In this document: positions 18,191-26,797 of the stretch, one piece after another | Layout: each line of letters begins with the position of its first letter | Position numbering within the stretch: position 1 is the first letter of the stretch | DNA from: Gordonia westfalica | Lineage (GTDB): Bacteria; Actinomycetota; Actinomycetes; Mycobacteriales; Mycobacteriaceae | DNA: 64,000 bases | Direction: 5' to 3' | Assembly: GCF_900105725.1 (NCBI RefSeq) | Contig: NZ_FNLM01000034.1 | Location: 2,232,001 to 2,296,000, forward strand | Made by a program: the position numbers and the translations under genes | Notes under the pieces: generated by a model | The model's database searches: none | Seen by the model: the letters and a program-made list of their open reading frames with translations, nothing else | Told to the model about the DNA's origin: nothing

Positions 18191-18532
18191 GTGGATGCGA
18201 CGATCTATCACAACCCGAAGTGCTCGACCTCGCGCAAGACGCTGCAGGCACTCCGCGACGCCGGCATCGAGCCGACCGTCGTCAAGTATCTCGACGAGCC
18301 GTACACGCGCGAGCAGCTCGTGCAGTTGTTCGCCGACGCCGGACTCACCCCGTCGGAGGCCGTTCGCAAGCGCGAGGCGCTCGACAAGGAGCTGGACCTC
18401 GCGTCGGCGACCGATGATCAGATCCTCGACGCGATGGTCTCTCACCCCGTCCTCGTCGAGCGTCCGATCGTGGTGACCGACAAGGGAACCCGCATCCCGC
18501 GGCCGTTCGAGAAGCTCGACGAGATTCTCTGA
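18191..18532 (+). CDS. ArsC-family (arsenate reductase-like) protein
   Basis: 113 residues from a GTG start; a second GTG at 18182 is possible. It is a thioredoxin-fold ArsC/Spx family member: IYHNPKCSTSRKTL carries the single active-site Cys, VRKRE, and ERPIVVTDKGTRIPRP carries the arginines that bind the oxyanion in E. coli ArsC. It has no second Cys of the CxxC type, so glutathione/mycothiol plus glutaredoxin would be the reductant if it reduces arsenate. There is no arsenite pump or ArsR gene nearby, so a general redox role is also possible. Confidence 0.8.
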   Translation: MDATIYHNPKCSTSRKTLQALRDAGIEPTVVKYLDEPYTREQLVQLFADAGLTPSEAVRKREALDKELDLASATDDQILDAMVSHPVLVERPIVVTDKGTRIPRPFEKLDEIL

Positions 18533-18664
18533 AGGGGCGTCGGTCCCGGGAATCCGGGACTTTGGTCGCACGGATGACCCGATCGGCGACCGATTTGTAC
18601 AGCTCTGTGCCAGAACGCGATTCAGGTGTTTCGGCGATCACCGATCCTCGCTAGCATCGGACAC

Positions 18665-19015
18665 ATGAGCTACGAAGCCAAGATGATCATCCTGTCCACC
18701 GAGAACCTGGACGAATCGATCAAGTTCTACACCGAGACGCTGGGCATGTCGCTGAAGTTCCGCGACGGCGCCCACTTCGCCGCACTCGACGGCGGCCCGG
18801 TGACGATCGCCCTCGCCACCGCGGTCGACCACCCGATCCCCGGCAAGGTCGTCGTCGGCATCAAGACCGCCGACGTCGACGCCGCCGCGAAGGCGATCGA
18901 GGCCGACGGCGGCGCCATCGTCAAGGGCCCCTACGACGACGCACACGAACGTCGTGCCGTGGTGTACGACAACCAGGGCAACGGGCTGGTGTTCTACAGC
19001 CCGCTGAACCGCTAG
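18665..19015 (+). CDS. Glyoxalase/VOC-superfamily protein
   Basis: 116 residues, one full vicinal-oxygen-chelate module: ENLDESIKFYTETLGM at the first beta-alpha unit, HFAALDGGPVTIAL, a second half with GIKTADVDAAAKAIEADGG, and YDNQGNGLVFYSP at the end. Such proteins include glyoxalase I-like enzymes, antibiotic-binding proteins and ring-cleavage enzymes. The metal ligands are not clear (His and Glu positions partly substituted), so the activity is open. The ATG at 18665 gives a normal VOC N-terminus; an upstream ATG at 18626 is in frame but its extension looks non-coding. Confidence 0.75.
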   Translation: MSYEAKMIILSTENLDESIKFYTETLGMSLKFRDGAHFAALDGGPVTIALATAVDHPIPGKVVVGIKTADVDAAAKAIEADGGAIVKGPYDDAHERRAVVYDNQGNGLVFYSPLNR

Positions 19016-19023
19016 CCGGCCGA

Positions 19024-19470
19024 CTACTGAGCGAGCACCGGCGCCGGTAGCGGCTTCTGCAGGGCCGGGACCGCGAGAGCTGCGACGCCGCGCAGGAGTC
19101 CCTTGGTCATGGCGAAATAGTCGAAGTAATCGCGCCACACCGCGATCCGGCCCTCGCGGATCTCGAAGCGTCCGCACACCCAGAACTGCAGGTGCAGTCG
19201 CCCGAAGCGCAGCTCGTCGATGCGTTCGGTCAACACGACGCCCGCCTCGTCGGCGCTCACGTTGATCATGCGGTAGTTGAAGTTGATCCAGGACTTGCTC
19301 GCGACGCCGCCCAGCACTCCGGCGACTTTCTTCTTGCCGTAGATGGTCGGCAGCGACACGTTGGTGTAGGCGATGTCGTCGTCGATCGTCGCGAGCGCGG
19401 CCGAGGTGTCGTCGCGCGCGAACGCGTCGAGGAGTGTCGTCACGATCTCGATCGGGGTCTGTGAGGTCAT
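19024..19470 (-). CDS. Limonene-1,2-epoxide hydrolase-family protein (EphG-like)
   Basis: 148 residues of the SnoaL/NTF2-like fold. The stretch RFEIREGRIAVWRDYFD carries the Arg and Asp of the Asp-Arg-Asp site known for limonene epoxide hydrolase; VSLPTIYGKKKVAGVL sits on the pocket side. The mycobacterial relative EphG hydrolyses epoxides of sterol- or fatty-acid type substrates. The start at 19470 (MTSQTP) is chosen because the 17-codon extension upstream has a different composition. It is convergent with the VOC gene, with only eight bases between the stops. Confidence 0.75.
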   Translation of the reverse strand: MTSQTPIEIVTTLLDAFARDDTSAALATIDDDIAYTNVSLPTIYGKKKVAGVLGGVASKSWINFNYRMINVSADEAGVVLTERIDELRFGRLHLQFWVCGRFEIREGRIAVWRDYFDYFAMTKGLLRGVAALAVPALQKPLPAPVLAQ

Positions 19471-19602
19471 GGCAGCCCAGTATGCCGTGGATCCGGCCGT
19501 CCACGTGGGGCGATGTGACATCTCGGCAGGTCGTCGACTATCCTTGCCACCGTTGTCTCGGCGAGGGTGACCCAGTCACCGTGATCGGCGCGACCATCGC
19601 AG

Positions 19603-19706
19603 TCTCCTCTGGTGCCCGCATGTGGCCCGGTGGGTGTCCGCGGTCGGAATCCGTGCCCGTTGCTCGTCGCGACGGACGAACGACCGCAACCACTGATCAG
19701 AGGAGA
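19603..19706 (+). promoter_or_regulatory. Possible translational-control leader of rplY
   Basis: The ribosome-binding site CAGAGGAGA (19698-19706) has an exact nine-base complement TCTCCTCTG at 19603-19611 in the leader. A local TGATC-AGAGGA-GATCA dyad also places the SD in a small loop. Either fold could hide the start region of L25, as happens in autogenous control of ribosomal proteins. Confidence 0.4.
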
Positions 19707-19711
19707 TCACC

Positions 19712-20338
19712 ATGGCTACTCAGGCCTCCAAGCTGGCTGTCAGCACCCGCACCGAGAAGGGCAAGGGCGCCGCTCGCCGCGCACGTCGCGAGGGCAAGGT
19801 TCCCGCCGTGCTCTACGGCCACGGCACCGACCCGCAGCACCTGCACCTCCCGGCCCGCGACTTCGCCGCGATCCTGCGTAACAACGGCCTCAACGCGATC
19901 ATCGATCTCGACATCGAGGGCACCAGCCAGCTCGCGCTGACCAAGCAGGTCGACGTCCACCCGATCCGCAACTACATCGAGCACGCCGACCTCCTCATCG
20001 TCCGCCGCGGCGAGAAGGTGACCGTCGAGGTCGCCATCGTCGTCGAGGGTGACGCCGCTCCCGGCACCCTCGTCGTCTCCGACGCCAGCGTCGTCGAGGT
20101 CGAGGCCGACGCCCTGTCGATCCCCGAGCAGATCGTCGTCAGCGTCGAGGGCGCCGAGGCCGGCACCTCCATCCACGCTTCCGACCTGGACCTGCCGGAG
20201 GGCGTCACCCTGATCGCCGATCCGGAGACCCTGATCGTCGCCGTCAACGAGGCCCAGGCCGCGGCCACCGAGTCCGACGCCGACGCCACCGAAGGTGCCG
20301 AGGGTGAGGCTGCCGAGGCTCCCGCGGAGTCGGAGTAA
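19712..20338 (+). CDS. rplY: 50S ribosomal protein L25/general stress protein Ctc
   Basis: 208 residues. The N-terminal L25 5S-rRNA-binding domain (about 1-95: [25 protein letters not shown] in overlapping pieces, [22 protein letters not shown]) is followed by the Ctc/TL5 beta-barrel extension and an acidic Ala/Glu-rich tail. It binds 5S rRNA on the central protuberance of the large subunit. The strong SD AGAGGAGA lies six bases before ATG. pth follows after about 45 bases, the conserved actinobacterial pair. Confidence 0.95.
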   Translation: MATQASKLAVSTRTEKGKGAARRARREGKVPAVLYGHGTDPQHLHLPARDFAAILRNNGLNAIIDLDIEGTSQLALTKQVDVHPIRNYIEHADLLIVRRGEKVTVEVAIVVEGDAAPGTLVVSDASVVEVEADALSIPEQIVVSVEGAEAGTSIHASDLDLPEGVTLIADPETLIVAVNEAQAAATESDADATEGAEGEAAEAPAESE

Positions 20339-20381
20339 TCCGACCCCCGAACTGCTCGACCCGAGTGGTGAGATCGAATCA

Positions 20382-20951
20382 GTGGTGAAACTGATTGTCG
20401 GACTCGGTAATCCCGGGTCCAAGTACGAGAAGACGAGGCACAACGTCGGCGCGATGGTCGCCGACGGCCTCGTCGACTCGGCAGGCGAGCGCTGGAAGGT
20501 TCACAAGAAATCCGGTGCGGAGGTCGCCGAGGTCCGCCTCGGCGGCCAGTCTGTTCTCGTGGCCAAGCCACGCGTCTACATGAACGAGTCCGGCCGGCAG
20601 ATCGGCCCGCTGGCCAAGTTCTATTCCGTCGCGCCTGCCGACCTGATCGTCGTTCACGACGAACTCGACATCGACTTCGGTGCGGTACGACTCAAACGCG
20701 GCGGCGGCGAGGGCGGCCACAACGGGCTGCGGTCGATCAGCCGGGTCATGGGCACCCGCGACTATCTGCGTGTGCGGATGGGCATCGGCCGTCCGCCCGG
20801 CCGGCAGGACCCCGCCGACTTCGTGCTGAAGCCGTTCCCGTCCGCGGACCGGGCCGAGGTCGAGCTGATGATCCGCAACGGGTGCGACGCCATCGAACTG
20901 CTCGTCTCCCAGGATCTGGAGAGCGCACAGAACACCGTGCACGCCTGGTAG
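20382..20951 (+). CDS. pth: Peptidyl-tRNA hydrolase
   Basis: 189 residues from GTG; an adjacent GTG at 20385 is equally possible. The family motifs are [19 protein letters not shown] (with catalytic His of TRHNVG), [31 protein letters not shown] and [14 protein letters not shown]. It releases tRNA from prematurely dropped peptidyl-tRNAs and is essential in most bacteria. It lies directly downstream of rplY, probably in one transcript. Confidence 0.95.
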   Translation: MVKLIVGLGNPGSKYEKTRHNVGAMVADGLVDSAGERWKVHKKSGAEVAEVRLGGQSVLVAKPRVYMNESGRQIGPLAKFYSVAPADLIVVHDELDIDFGAVRLKRGGGEGGHNGLRSISRVMGTRDYLRVRMGIGRPPGRQDPADFVLKPFPSADRAEVELMIRNGCDAIELLVSQDLESAQNTVHAW

Positions 20952-20957
20952 TCCCCC

Positions 20958-21057
20958 GCTCCCTGAGGTGCGAGCGCAGCGAGCCACGAAGGGCTGACGA
21001 GATGTGCTCACCAGCCGTTCGTGGCTCGTCGCTTACGCTCCTCGCACCTCAGGGAGC
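20958..21057. repeat. 100-bp imperfect inverted repeat between pth and the ABC permease
   Basis: Outer arms GCTCCCTGAGGTGCGAG and CTCGCACCTCAGGGAGC pair perfectly. Inner parts GAGCCACGAA / TTCGTGGCTC continue the stem with small gaps. It lies between convergent genes and resembles the intergenic palindromes repeated in many mycolic-acid actinobacterial genomes. It may act as a terminator as well. Confidence 0.7.
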
Positions 21058-21064
21058 GAACGGG

Positions 21065-21829
21065 TCAGGCGTTCTCCTTGCGGAACACCGAAGTACCCCA
21101 CCAGGTTCCGAGGCTCGCCAGGATGAGTGAGGCGAGAACTCCCCACAGGACCTGAGCGCTCGCGAGGTCGCCGCCGAAGGTGTCGCGCACGGCGTCGACG
21201 ATCCAGCGGAACGGCATGAAGTCGCTCAATCCCTGCAACCATCCCGGCCCGAGCGTCATCGGCAGCAGGATTCCGGACAGCAACAGCACCGGCATCATCA
21301 CCATGTTGATGAGCGGGGCCATCACATCCTCGCTCTTCGTCGTCAGCGCCAGGGCGTTCGACGCCGCGGCGCACGCACCGCCGATGAGCAGTGTGATGAG
21401 GATGCCGAGGATCACGCCGACGATCGACCCACGCATGCCCATGGCGTAGCCGAGGATCACCAGGATCAGGGCCTGCACCAGCAACTGCAGCATGTCGCGC
21501 ATCAGACGACCGGCGAGCAGCGCCGTCCGGCTCGCCGGGGTGACCCGCTCGGCCTCGATGACACCCTCACGCCATTCGCCGATCAGGCTGAAGCCGGCGA
21601 ACAACGCCCCGAACAGTCCCAGCTGCACGAGAAGTCCCGGCACCAGGAAGGTGTACGGGTTGTCCGCGCCGCCGGGGAACTGCGCCACCAGCGGCTTGAG
21701 CAACGGGCCGAACAGCAGCAGGTAGAGGATCGGCTGCATGACGCCGATCAGGACCCAGGCGGGATTGCGCAGGTTCATCCGGATCTGGCGCCGGAACACG
21801 ATGGTGCTGTCACGGAAGAAGCTGTTCAT
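21065..21829 (-). CDS. ABC-2 type exporter permease (DrrB-like)
   Basis: 254 residues with six predicted transmembrane segments (about 25-45, 60-85, 105-130, 140-160, 170-195, 225-245) and the ABC-2 family hallmark near the end, MPFRWIVDAVRDTFGGD. It forms the membrane channel of the exporter whose ATPase is encoded just upstream; the two frames overlap by four bases. Substrates of DrrAB-type pumps are drugs or lipids. The actual substrate here is unknown. Confidence 0.88.
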   Translation of the reverse strand: MNSFFRDSTIVFRRQIRMNLRNPAWVLIGVMQPILYLLLFGPLLKPLVAQFPGGADNPYTFLVPGLLVQLGLFGALFAGFSLIGEWREGVIEAERVTPASRTALLAGRLMRDMLQLLVQALILVILGYAMGMRGSIVGVILGILITLLIGGACAAASNALALTTKSEDVMAPLINMVMMPVLLLSGILLPMTLGPGWLQGLSDFMPFRWIVDAVRDTFGGDLASAQVLWGVLASLILASLGTWWGTSVFRKENA

Positions 21830-22890
21830 CGGGCGACCTCCTGCTCGGTGCGTCGGGTGGACTCGTCGGAAGTGGTTGCGGCGGAGGCAGGTTCGATTTC
21901 CACGGGATCACGTTCGGTCTCCGCGTCGCGCAGCGAGCGGCCGGTGAGGGTGAGGAACACGTCGTCGAGGGTCGGCCGGATGACCTCGATGGAATCCAGC
22001 GAGATCCCCGACGCGTCGAGGTCTCGGAGCAGGCCCGGTACCGCCCGGCCCGCGCGCGGCACCCGGCCGCGGACATGGCGTCCGTCCACCTCGATCCGGC
22101 CGCCGCCGTTGCCGCCACCGACCGAGGCGAGTCTCTCCGCCGCCGTCGTGACCGCGGCGGCGTCGGCGACCTCGAGGGCCACCAGATCGCCGGAGACCTG
22201 CGCTTTGAGGTTGTCGGGGGTGTCCGCGGCGACGATCCGGCCGTTGTCGATGATGAGGATCCGGTCCGAGAGTTCGTCCGCCTCGTCGAGATAGTGCGTC
22301 GTGAGGAACACCGTCGCGCCGCGTTCGGTCCGCAACCTGCGGATGTGCTCCCACAGGTTGGCGCGGGCCTGCGGGTCGAGGCCCGTCGTCGGCTCGTCGA
22401 GGAACACCAGCGACGGTTGGTGGACGAGCCCCATCACGATGTCGAGGCGGCGCTTCTGACCGCCGGACATGTTCTTGGGCATCCGTTCCCACAGGCCGTC
22501 GAGCTGCAGCTCCGAGAACAGCGCCCGGCCGCGTCGGGTCGCCTCGGCTCGCGAGAGCCCGTAGAGCATCCCGTGGTCGACGATCTCGTCCCCGGCCTGC
22601 GCCTGGCTGAACGTGCCTCCGGCCTGGGACACGTAGCCGATGCTGCGTCGAACTGACACCGGGTCGGCGACGACGTCGTAGCCGTTGACCGTTGCAGTGC
22701 CCGCGGTGGGCCGCAGCAGCGTCGTCAGCATCCTCAGCGTGGTCGTCTTTCCCGCGCCGTTGGCCCCGAGGAAGCCGACCACCTCCCCCTCGGCGATGTC
22801 GAGGTCGACGCCGTCGACGGCTCGCACCTCGCGCTTCTTCTTGCCTTTCCCGGTGTGGAACACCTGGACCAAACCGCGTGCGTGAATCAT
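21826..22890 (-). CDS. ABC exporter ATP-binding protein (DrrA-like)
   Basis: 354 residues. Walker A GANGAGKTTT (about 45), signature MSGGQKRRLDIVMGL, Walker B SLVFLDEPTTGLDP, H-loop LTTHYLDEADEL, and the C-terminal DrrA-type extension RPTLDDVFLTLTGRSLR. The ATG at 22890 has AGGGGAG eight bases upstream; the longer reading to 22953 has no ribosome site. It is the energy subunit of a two-gene exporter, and the last codons overlap the permease start (ATGA-type coupling). It is divergent from the KAS III gene. Confidence 0.9.
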   Translation of the reverse strand: MIHARGLVQVFHTGKGKKKREVRAVDGVDLDIAEGEVVGFLGANGAGKTTTLRMLTTLLRPTAGTATVNGYDVVADPVSVRRSIGYVSQAGGTFSQAQAGDEIVDHGMLYGLSRAEATRRGRALFSELQLDGLWERMPKNMSGGQKRRLDIVMGLVHQPSLVFLDEPTTGLDPQARANLWEHIRRLRTERGATVFLTTHYLDEADELSDRILIIDNGRIVAADTPDNLKAQVSGDLVALEVADAAAVTTAAERLASVGGGNGGGRIEVDGRHVRGRVPRAGRAVPGLLRDLDASGISLDSIEVIRPTLDDVFLTLTGRSLRDAETERDPVEIEPASAATTSDESTRRTEQEVAR

Positions 22891-23096
22891 GCGGACTCCC
22901 CTTCTATTCCGGCCTGCCGTGAGGTTTCGACCGATCTGCGCCCCAGTTTTCATCGCAATGAGGACACATTCGGTCCGCTTCGGCCGTGGAGATCCGAATC
23001 GGCCGGTAACGATGTGCGTAGGGGGATGCGGTACTTCCTAGTAAGTGGCCGGGTGAGTACCGTCGTATGTCGGGTCACATATTCGGAAGGAAGACC

Positions 23097-24113
23097 ATGG
23101 CAGTCATCGCGGACACCTCAGGGATCAACAACATCGGCATGCTCGGGATCGGCGCCTACCGCCCGGAGCGTGTGGTCACCAACGACGAGATCTGCGAGCA
23201 CATCGACTCCTCCGACGAGTGGATCTACACCCGCACCGGGATCAAGACCCGCCGCTTCGCCCGTCGTGACGAGAGCGTCATGGAGATGGCGGTCAACGCC
23301 GGACGCAAGGCCATCGCGAACGCCCTGCTGCACGGCTCCGACATCGACGCGGTCATCCTCGCGACCAACACGCACCTGCTCCTGACCCCCGCCGGTGCAA
23401 CCAAGGTCGCCACCGAACTCGGCTGCAATGGCGTCCCCGCCTTCGACGTCACCGTCGGCTGCGCAGGCTTCGGCTACGGCATGGCCCTCGCGTCGGACAT
23501 GATCCGCGGCGGCAGCGCCACCAACGTGCTGGTCATCGGCGCCGAGCAGCTGTCGGTGGCCCTGGACATGACCGACCGCACCAACTGCTTCATCTTCGGC
23601 GACGGTGCCGGCGCCGTGGTCGTCGGACCGACCGAGGAACAGGAACTCGGCCCGGTGGTCTGGGGTTCGGACGGCTCGCAGTTCAACGCCATCCGCCAGG
23701 ACTACGACTGGGTGACCTTCCTCGACGGCGACCGCGTCCACCGCCCCTACCTGCGCATGGAGGGCACCGCGGTGTTCCGCTGGGCCGCGTTCGAGATGGG
23801 CAAGGTCGCGCTGCGCGCCCTCGAGGCCGCCAAGCTCGGTTCCGAGGACCTCGACGTCTTCGTCCCCCACCAGGCCAACGCCCGCATCAACGAGCTGCTC
23901 GCCAAGAACCTCAAGCTGCGCGACGACGCGGTGGTCGCCAAGGACATCGAGTACACCGGCAACACCTCCGCCGCCTCCATCCCGCTCGCCATGGAGGACC
24001 TCCTCTCCACCGGCAAGGCACAGCCGGGCCAGACCGCCCTCCTCCTCGGCTTCGGTGCCGGACTCTCGTACGCCTCGCAGGTCGTCAAGCTCCCGCCGGT
24101 GCCGTTCGAGTAG
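23097..24113 (+). CDS. 3-oxoacyl-ACP synthase III (FabH-like KAS III)
   Basis: 338 residues. The catalytic Cys-His-Asn set is visible: Cys in [13 protein letters not shown], His in [11 protein letters not shown] and Asn in [23 protein letters not shown] and the C-terminal [13 protein letters not shown] are also diagnostic. KAS III condenses acyl-CoA with malonyl-ACP to start a fatty-acid or mycolic-acid chain, or makes beta-ketoacyl compounds. There is no fab cluster around it, so it may serve a special lipid. SD GGAAGGAAG precedes the ATG. Confidence 0.9.
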   Translation: MAVIADTSGINNIGMLGIGAYRPERVVTNDEICEHIDSSDEWIYTRTGIKTRRFARRDESVMEMAVNAGRKAIANALLHGSDIDAVILATNTHLLLTPAGATKVATELGCNGVPAFDVTVGCAGFGYGMALASDMIRGGSATNVLVIGAEQLSVALDMTDRTNCFIFGDGAGAVVVGPTEEQELGPVVWGSDGSQFNAIRQDYDWVTFLDGDRVHRPYLRMEGTAVFRWAAFEMGKVALRALEAAKLGSEDLDVFVPHQANARINELLAKNLKLRDDAVVAKDIEYTGNTSAASIPLAMEDLLSTGKAQPGQTALLLGFGAGLSYASQVVKLPPVPFE

Positions 24114-24128
24114 GACACCTCTTCCAGT

Positions 24129-24167
24129 TGCGGCAGTTGGTCCCGCTTTCCGGGACCAACTGCCGCA
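24129..24167. terminator. 17-bp perfect hairpin after the KAS III gene
   Basis: TGCGGCAGTTGGTCCCG pairs with CGGGACCAACTGCCGCA around a five-base loop and is followed by TCTGTTTTC. It stands between convergent genes. A near copy lies on the other side of the next gene (25093-25131), so it may be a mobile palindrome rather than a simple terminator. Confidence 0.7.
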
Positions 24168-24174
24168 TCTGTTT

Positions 24175-25038
24175 TCAGACAGCGAGCGCCTGACGTACGC
24201 GCTCGACGACGTACTCCGGACGTTCCCTGAGATCCGCCCACGTGAAGTTCAGGACCGTCCAGCCCTGTGCGATCAGGTCGTTTCGCCGACGGCGGTCGCG
24301 CTGAAACGTCTCGGCGTCGCGATGGAAGGCCATGCCGTCGATCTCGACGGCGAGCATCCTGTCCGGGAACGCGACGTCGACGAAGTATCCGTCGACCGGG
24401 TGGTTGCACATGAAGCCCTCCACTCCGCCCTGCCGCAACAGATCGACCGCGAGCCGTTCGGCCTCGGACCGCGCTCCGGCCTCGACCCCGGCAACCAGCG
24501 CCGCGATCGCAGTCGCGTCCCCCTTCCTGCGACGACGCTCAGCAGCGGTCCGTAGCTGCTCGATCGACACCCGGCGCAGGAGCAGCGCGGCGTCGAGGAC
24601 GTTGCTGCCGCTTTCGACCGACGCCTCCAGCACAGATAACGGCAACGATGTCACGACGAGGTGGTCGCGAGTGACCGTCTCGGCATCCGCGAGAGGCCGG
24701 TAGCGCAGCTGGACTCCCTCGACCGGTGATCCGTGCCGAGACCGCGGCGCGGTGACGGTGAACTTCTTCGGCGGCTCGTCGACGATGCCGTGCCACCACG
24801 CGGCACCGACGCCGGACAGTGCTGCGCCGTTGCCGACCGCAGCCACCGCGAGCCGGGCTCGGGTCCGCGGCGTGACCGGATGATCAGCCAGGGTGTACAC
24901 GCCGCGCGATTGCGGCGTCCACAGGCCGGCCCCCACGCGTCGATGGATACCCGACTTGGTCAGCCCGAACTCCAGAGCTTCGGCGATCGTCACGACCCCG
25001 TCGCGTGTGAGCGCGTGGCGTCGAAGGCGGGGTGGCAT
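24175..25038 (-). CDS. AbiEi-like winged-helix protein with C-terminal DUF559 nuclease domain
   Basis: 287 residues. Residues about 10-50 (VVTIAEALEFGLTKSGIHRR, GLWTPQSRGVYTLAD) match the N-terminal DNA-binding domain of AbiEi-type antitoxins. Residues about 215-287 match DUF559, a Vsr-like PD-(D/E)xK fold: VDVAFPDRMLAVEIDG, the FQRDRRRRNDLIAQGW helix, then VLNFTWADL. No AbiEii toxin gene is adjacent. Stand-alone proteins of this type are very common in actinobacteria and their role is unknown. The gene is framed by two related palindromes. The frame is open much further upstream (to 25923) but that part is antisense to prfC. Confidence 0.8.
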   Translation of the reverse strand: MPPRLRRHALTRDGVVTIAEALEFGLTKSGIHRRVGAGLWTPQSRGVYTLADHPVTPRTRARLAVAAVGNGAALSGVGAAWWHGIVDEPPKKFTVTAPRSRHGSPVEGVQLRYRPLADAETVTRDHLVVTSLPLSVLEASVESGSNVLDAALLLRRVSIEQLRTAAERRRRKGDATAIAALVAGVEAGARSEAERLAVDLLRQGGVEGFMCNHPVDGYFVDVAFPDRMLAVEIDGMAFHRDAETFQRDRRRRNDLIAQGWTVLNFTWADLRERPEYVVERVRQALAV

Positions 25039-25092
25039 CTGCACGACGATTGGACGCGACGACCCCTCCCGCCGGTTCCCGGCATCTGAGAT

Positions 25093-25131
25093 TGCGGCAG
25101 CTGGTCCCGGCTGCCGGCACCAGTTGCCGCA
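25093..25131. repeat. Second copy of the TGCGGCAG-type palindrome
   Basis: TGCGGCAGCTGGTCCCGG and CCGGCACCAGTTGCCGCA with a three-base loop and two mismatches. It lies in the divergent region between the AbiEi-DUF559 gene and prfC, so it cannot be a terminator for either. It may influence their promoters, or be a REP-like mobile palindrome. Confidence 0.6.
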
Positions 25132-25188
25132 TCGTCGGAACGCCATCAGTTTGGATGCCCCCCGACCAGCCGAGTAGCCTCGAATCTC

Positions 25189-26793
25189 GTGAGTTCTCAC
25201 GTCGCAACCGAGGTCAAGCGCCGACGTACCTTCGCGATCATCTCCCATCCGGACGCCGGTAAGTCGACGATGACCGAGGCGTTGGCGCTGCATGCGCGCA
25301 TGATCAGCGAGGCGGGTGCGATCCATGGCAAGGCGGGACGCAAGTCCACCGTCTCCGACTGGATGGAGATGGAGAAGGCCCGCGGCATCTCGGTCAGCTC
25401 CACCGCGCTGCAGTTCAACTACGCCGCCGAGCACAGCGAGCCGGACGTGCCGAGCGTGATCAACCTGGTGGACACCCCCGGTCACGCCGACTTCTCCGAG
25501 GACACCTACCGCGTGCTGACCGCCGTCGACGCCGCGGTGATGCTCATCGACGCGGCCAAGGGCCTCGAGCCGCAAACCCTGAAGCTCTTCCAGGTGTGTC
25601 GTCACCGCGGCATCCCGGTGATCACGGTCATCAACAAGTGGGACCGTCCCGGTCAGAGCCCGCTCGAGCTGATCGACGAGATCACCGAACGCATCGGTCT
25701 CACGCCGACCCCGCTGTTCTTCCCGGTCGGCATCGCCGGCGACTTTCGCGGCCTGCTCGACCGGCGCACCGGCGAGTACGTGCACTTCACCCGCACCGCC
25801 GGCGGCGCGAAGATCGCCCCCGAGGAGATCATGAGCGCCGACGACGCGGCGGCACGCGAGGGCGACGAGTGGACGGCCGCCGTCGAGGAGAGCGAACTGC
25901 TCTCCGAGATGGGTCAGGACCACGACCAGGAGATGTTCCTGGCCGGCCAGACCTCACCGATGATCTTCGCCTCGGCGATGCTGAACTTCGGTGTGCGGCA
26001 ACTGCTCGAGGTGCTCGTCGAGCTCGCTCCACCGCCCGCCGGCCGCCTCGACATCGAGGGCAACGAACGTCCGGTGACCGACCCGTTCAGTGCCGTCGTG
26101 TTCAAGGTGCAGGCCGGTATGGACTCCAGTCACCGAGATCGCTTGGCGTACATGCGGATCGTGTCCGGCGAGTTCGAGCGCGGCATGGTCGTCACGCATG
26201 CGCAGACCGGGAAACCGTTCGCCACCAAGTACGCCCAGGCCGTGTTCGGCCGGGACCGTTCCACCGTCGACACCGCCTATCCGGGCGACGTCGTCGGCCT
26301 GGTGAATGCGACCGCGCTGGCCCCGGGCGACACGCTCTTCGACGGGCCGAAGGTCCAGTTCCCGCCGATTCCCTCGTTTGCGCCGGAACATTTCTCGACG
26401 CTGCGTGCGACGACGGCCGACAAGTACAAGCAGTTCCGCAAGGCGATGGACCAGCTCGACAGCGAGGGCGTCGTGCAGGTGCTGCGCAACGACACCCGCG
26501 GCGACATGTCGCCGGTCCTCGCCGCGGTGGGCCCCATGCAGTTCGAGGTCGTCACCGCCCGCATGAAGGCCGAGTTCAACGTCGACACCATCATCGAACC
26601 GCTCGGGTACACCATCGCCCGACGAACCGATGAGGAGAGCGCACCCGAACTCGACCGGCAGCGCGGCGTCGAGGTGTTCACCCGGACCGACGGCGCGATC
26701 CTGGCGCTCTTCAGCGACAAGTGGCGTCTGCAGTACATCGAGAAGGAACATCCCGACCTGACGCTGCAACCCCTTGTCGCCGCGGCGGATTGA
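25189..26793 (+). CDS. prfC: Peptide chain release factor 3
   Basis: 534 residues from GTG. The GTPase domain has IISHPDAGKSTMTEALAL (P-loop), ARGISVSSTAL (switch I), DTPGHADFSEDTYR and NKWDRPGQSP. Domain II/III contain ERPVTDPFSAVVFKVQAGMD in two parts and GAVGPMQFEVV-like AAVGPMQFEVV, all specific for RF3 rather than EF-G. RF3 removes RF1/RF2 from the ribosome after peptide release. No other translation gene is adjacent. A lipoprotein gene starts five bases after the stop and may be co-transcribed. Confidence 0.95.
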   Translation: MSSHVATEVKRRRTFAIISHPDAGKSTMTEALALHARMISEAGAIHGKAGRKSTVSDWMEMEKARGISVSSTALQFNYAAEHSEPDVPSVINLVDTPGHADFSEDTYRVLTAVDAAVMLIDAAKGLEPQTLKLFQVCRHRGIPVITVINKWDRPGQSPLELIDEITERIGLTPTPLFFPVGIAGDFRGLLDRRTGEYVHFTRTAGGAKIAPEEIMSADDAAAREGDEWTAAVEESELLSEMGQDHDQEMFLAGQTSPMIFASAMLNFGVRQLLEVLVELAPPPAGRLDIEGNERPVTDPFSAVVFKVQAGMDSSHRDRLAYMRIVSGEFERGMVVTHAQTGKPFATKYAQAVFGRDRSTVDTAYPGDVVGLVNATALAPGDTLFDGPKVQFPPIPSFAPEHFSTLRATTADKYKQFRKAMDQLDSEGVVQVLRNDTRGDMSPVLAAVGPMQFEVVTARMKAEFNVDTIIEPLGYTIARRTDEESAPELDRQRGVEVFTRTDGAILALFSDKWRLQYIEKEHPDLTLQPLVAAAD

Positions 26794-26797
26794 CTCG

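Noticed and set aside
18191..19015. Arsenic-resistance operon
   Set aside because: Only one ArsC-like gene is present. The next gene is a VOC protein and there is no arsR, arsB or acr3.
24175..25038. AbiE-type toxin-antitoxin pair
   Set aside because: Only the AbiEi-like domain is present, fused to DUF559. No AbiEii nucleotidyltransferase gene lies on either side.
25039..25923. Upstream extension of the AbiEi-DUF559 frame
   Set aside because: The extra codons are antisense to prfC, whose GTPase motifs are unmistakable; the family-like part of the protein starts at the ATG at 25036-25038.
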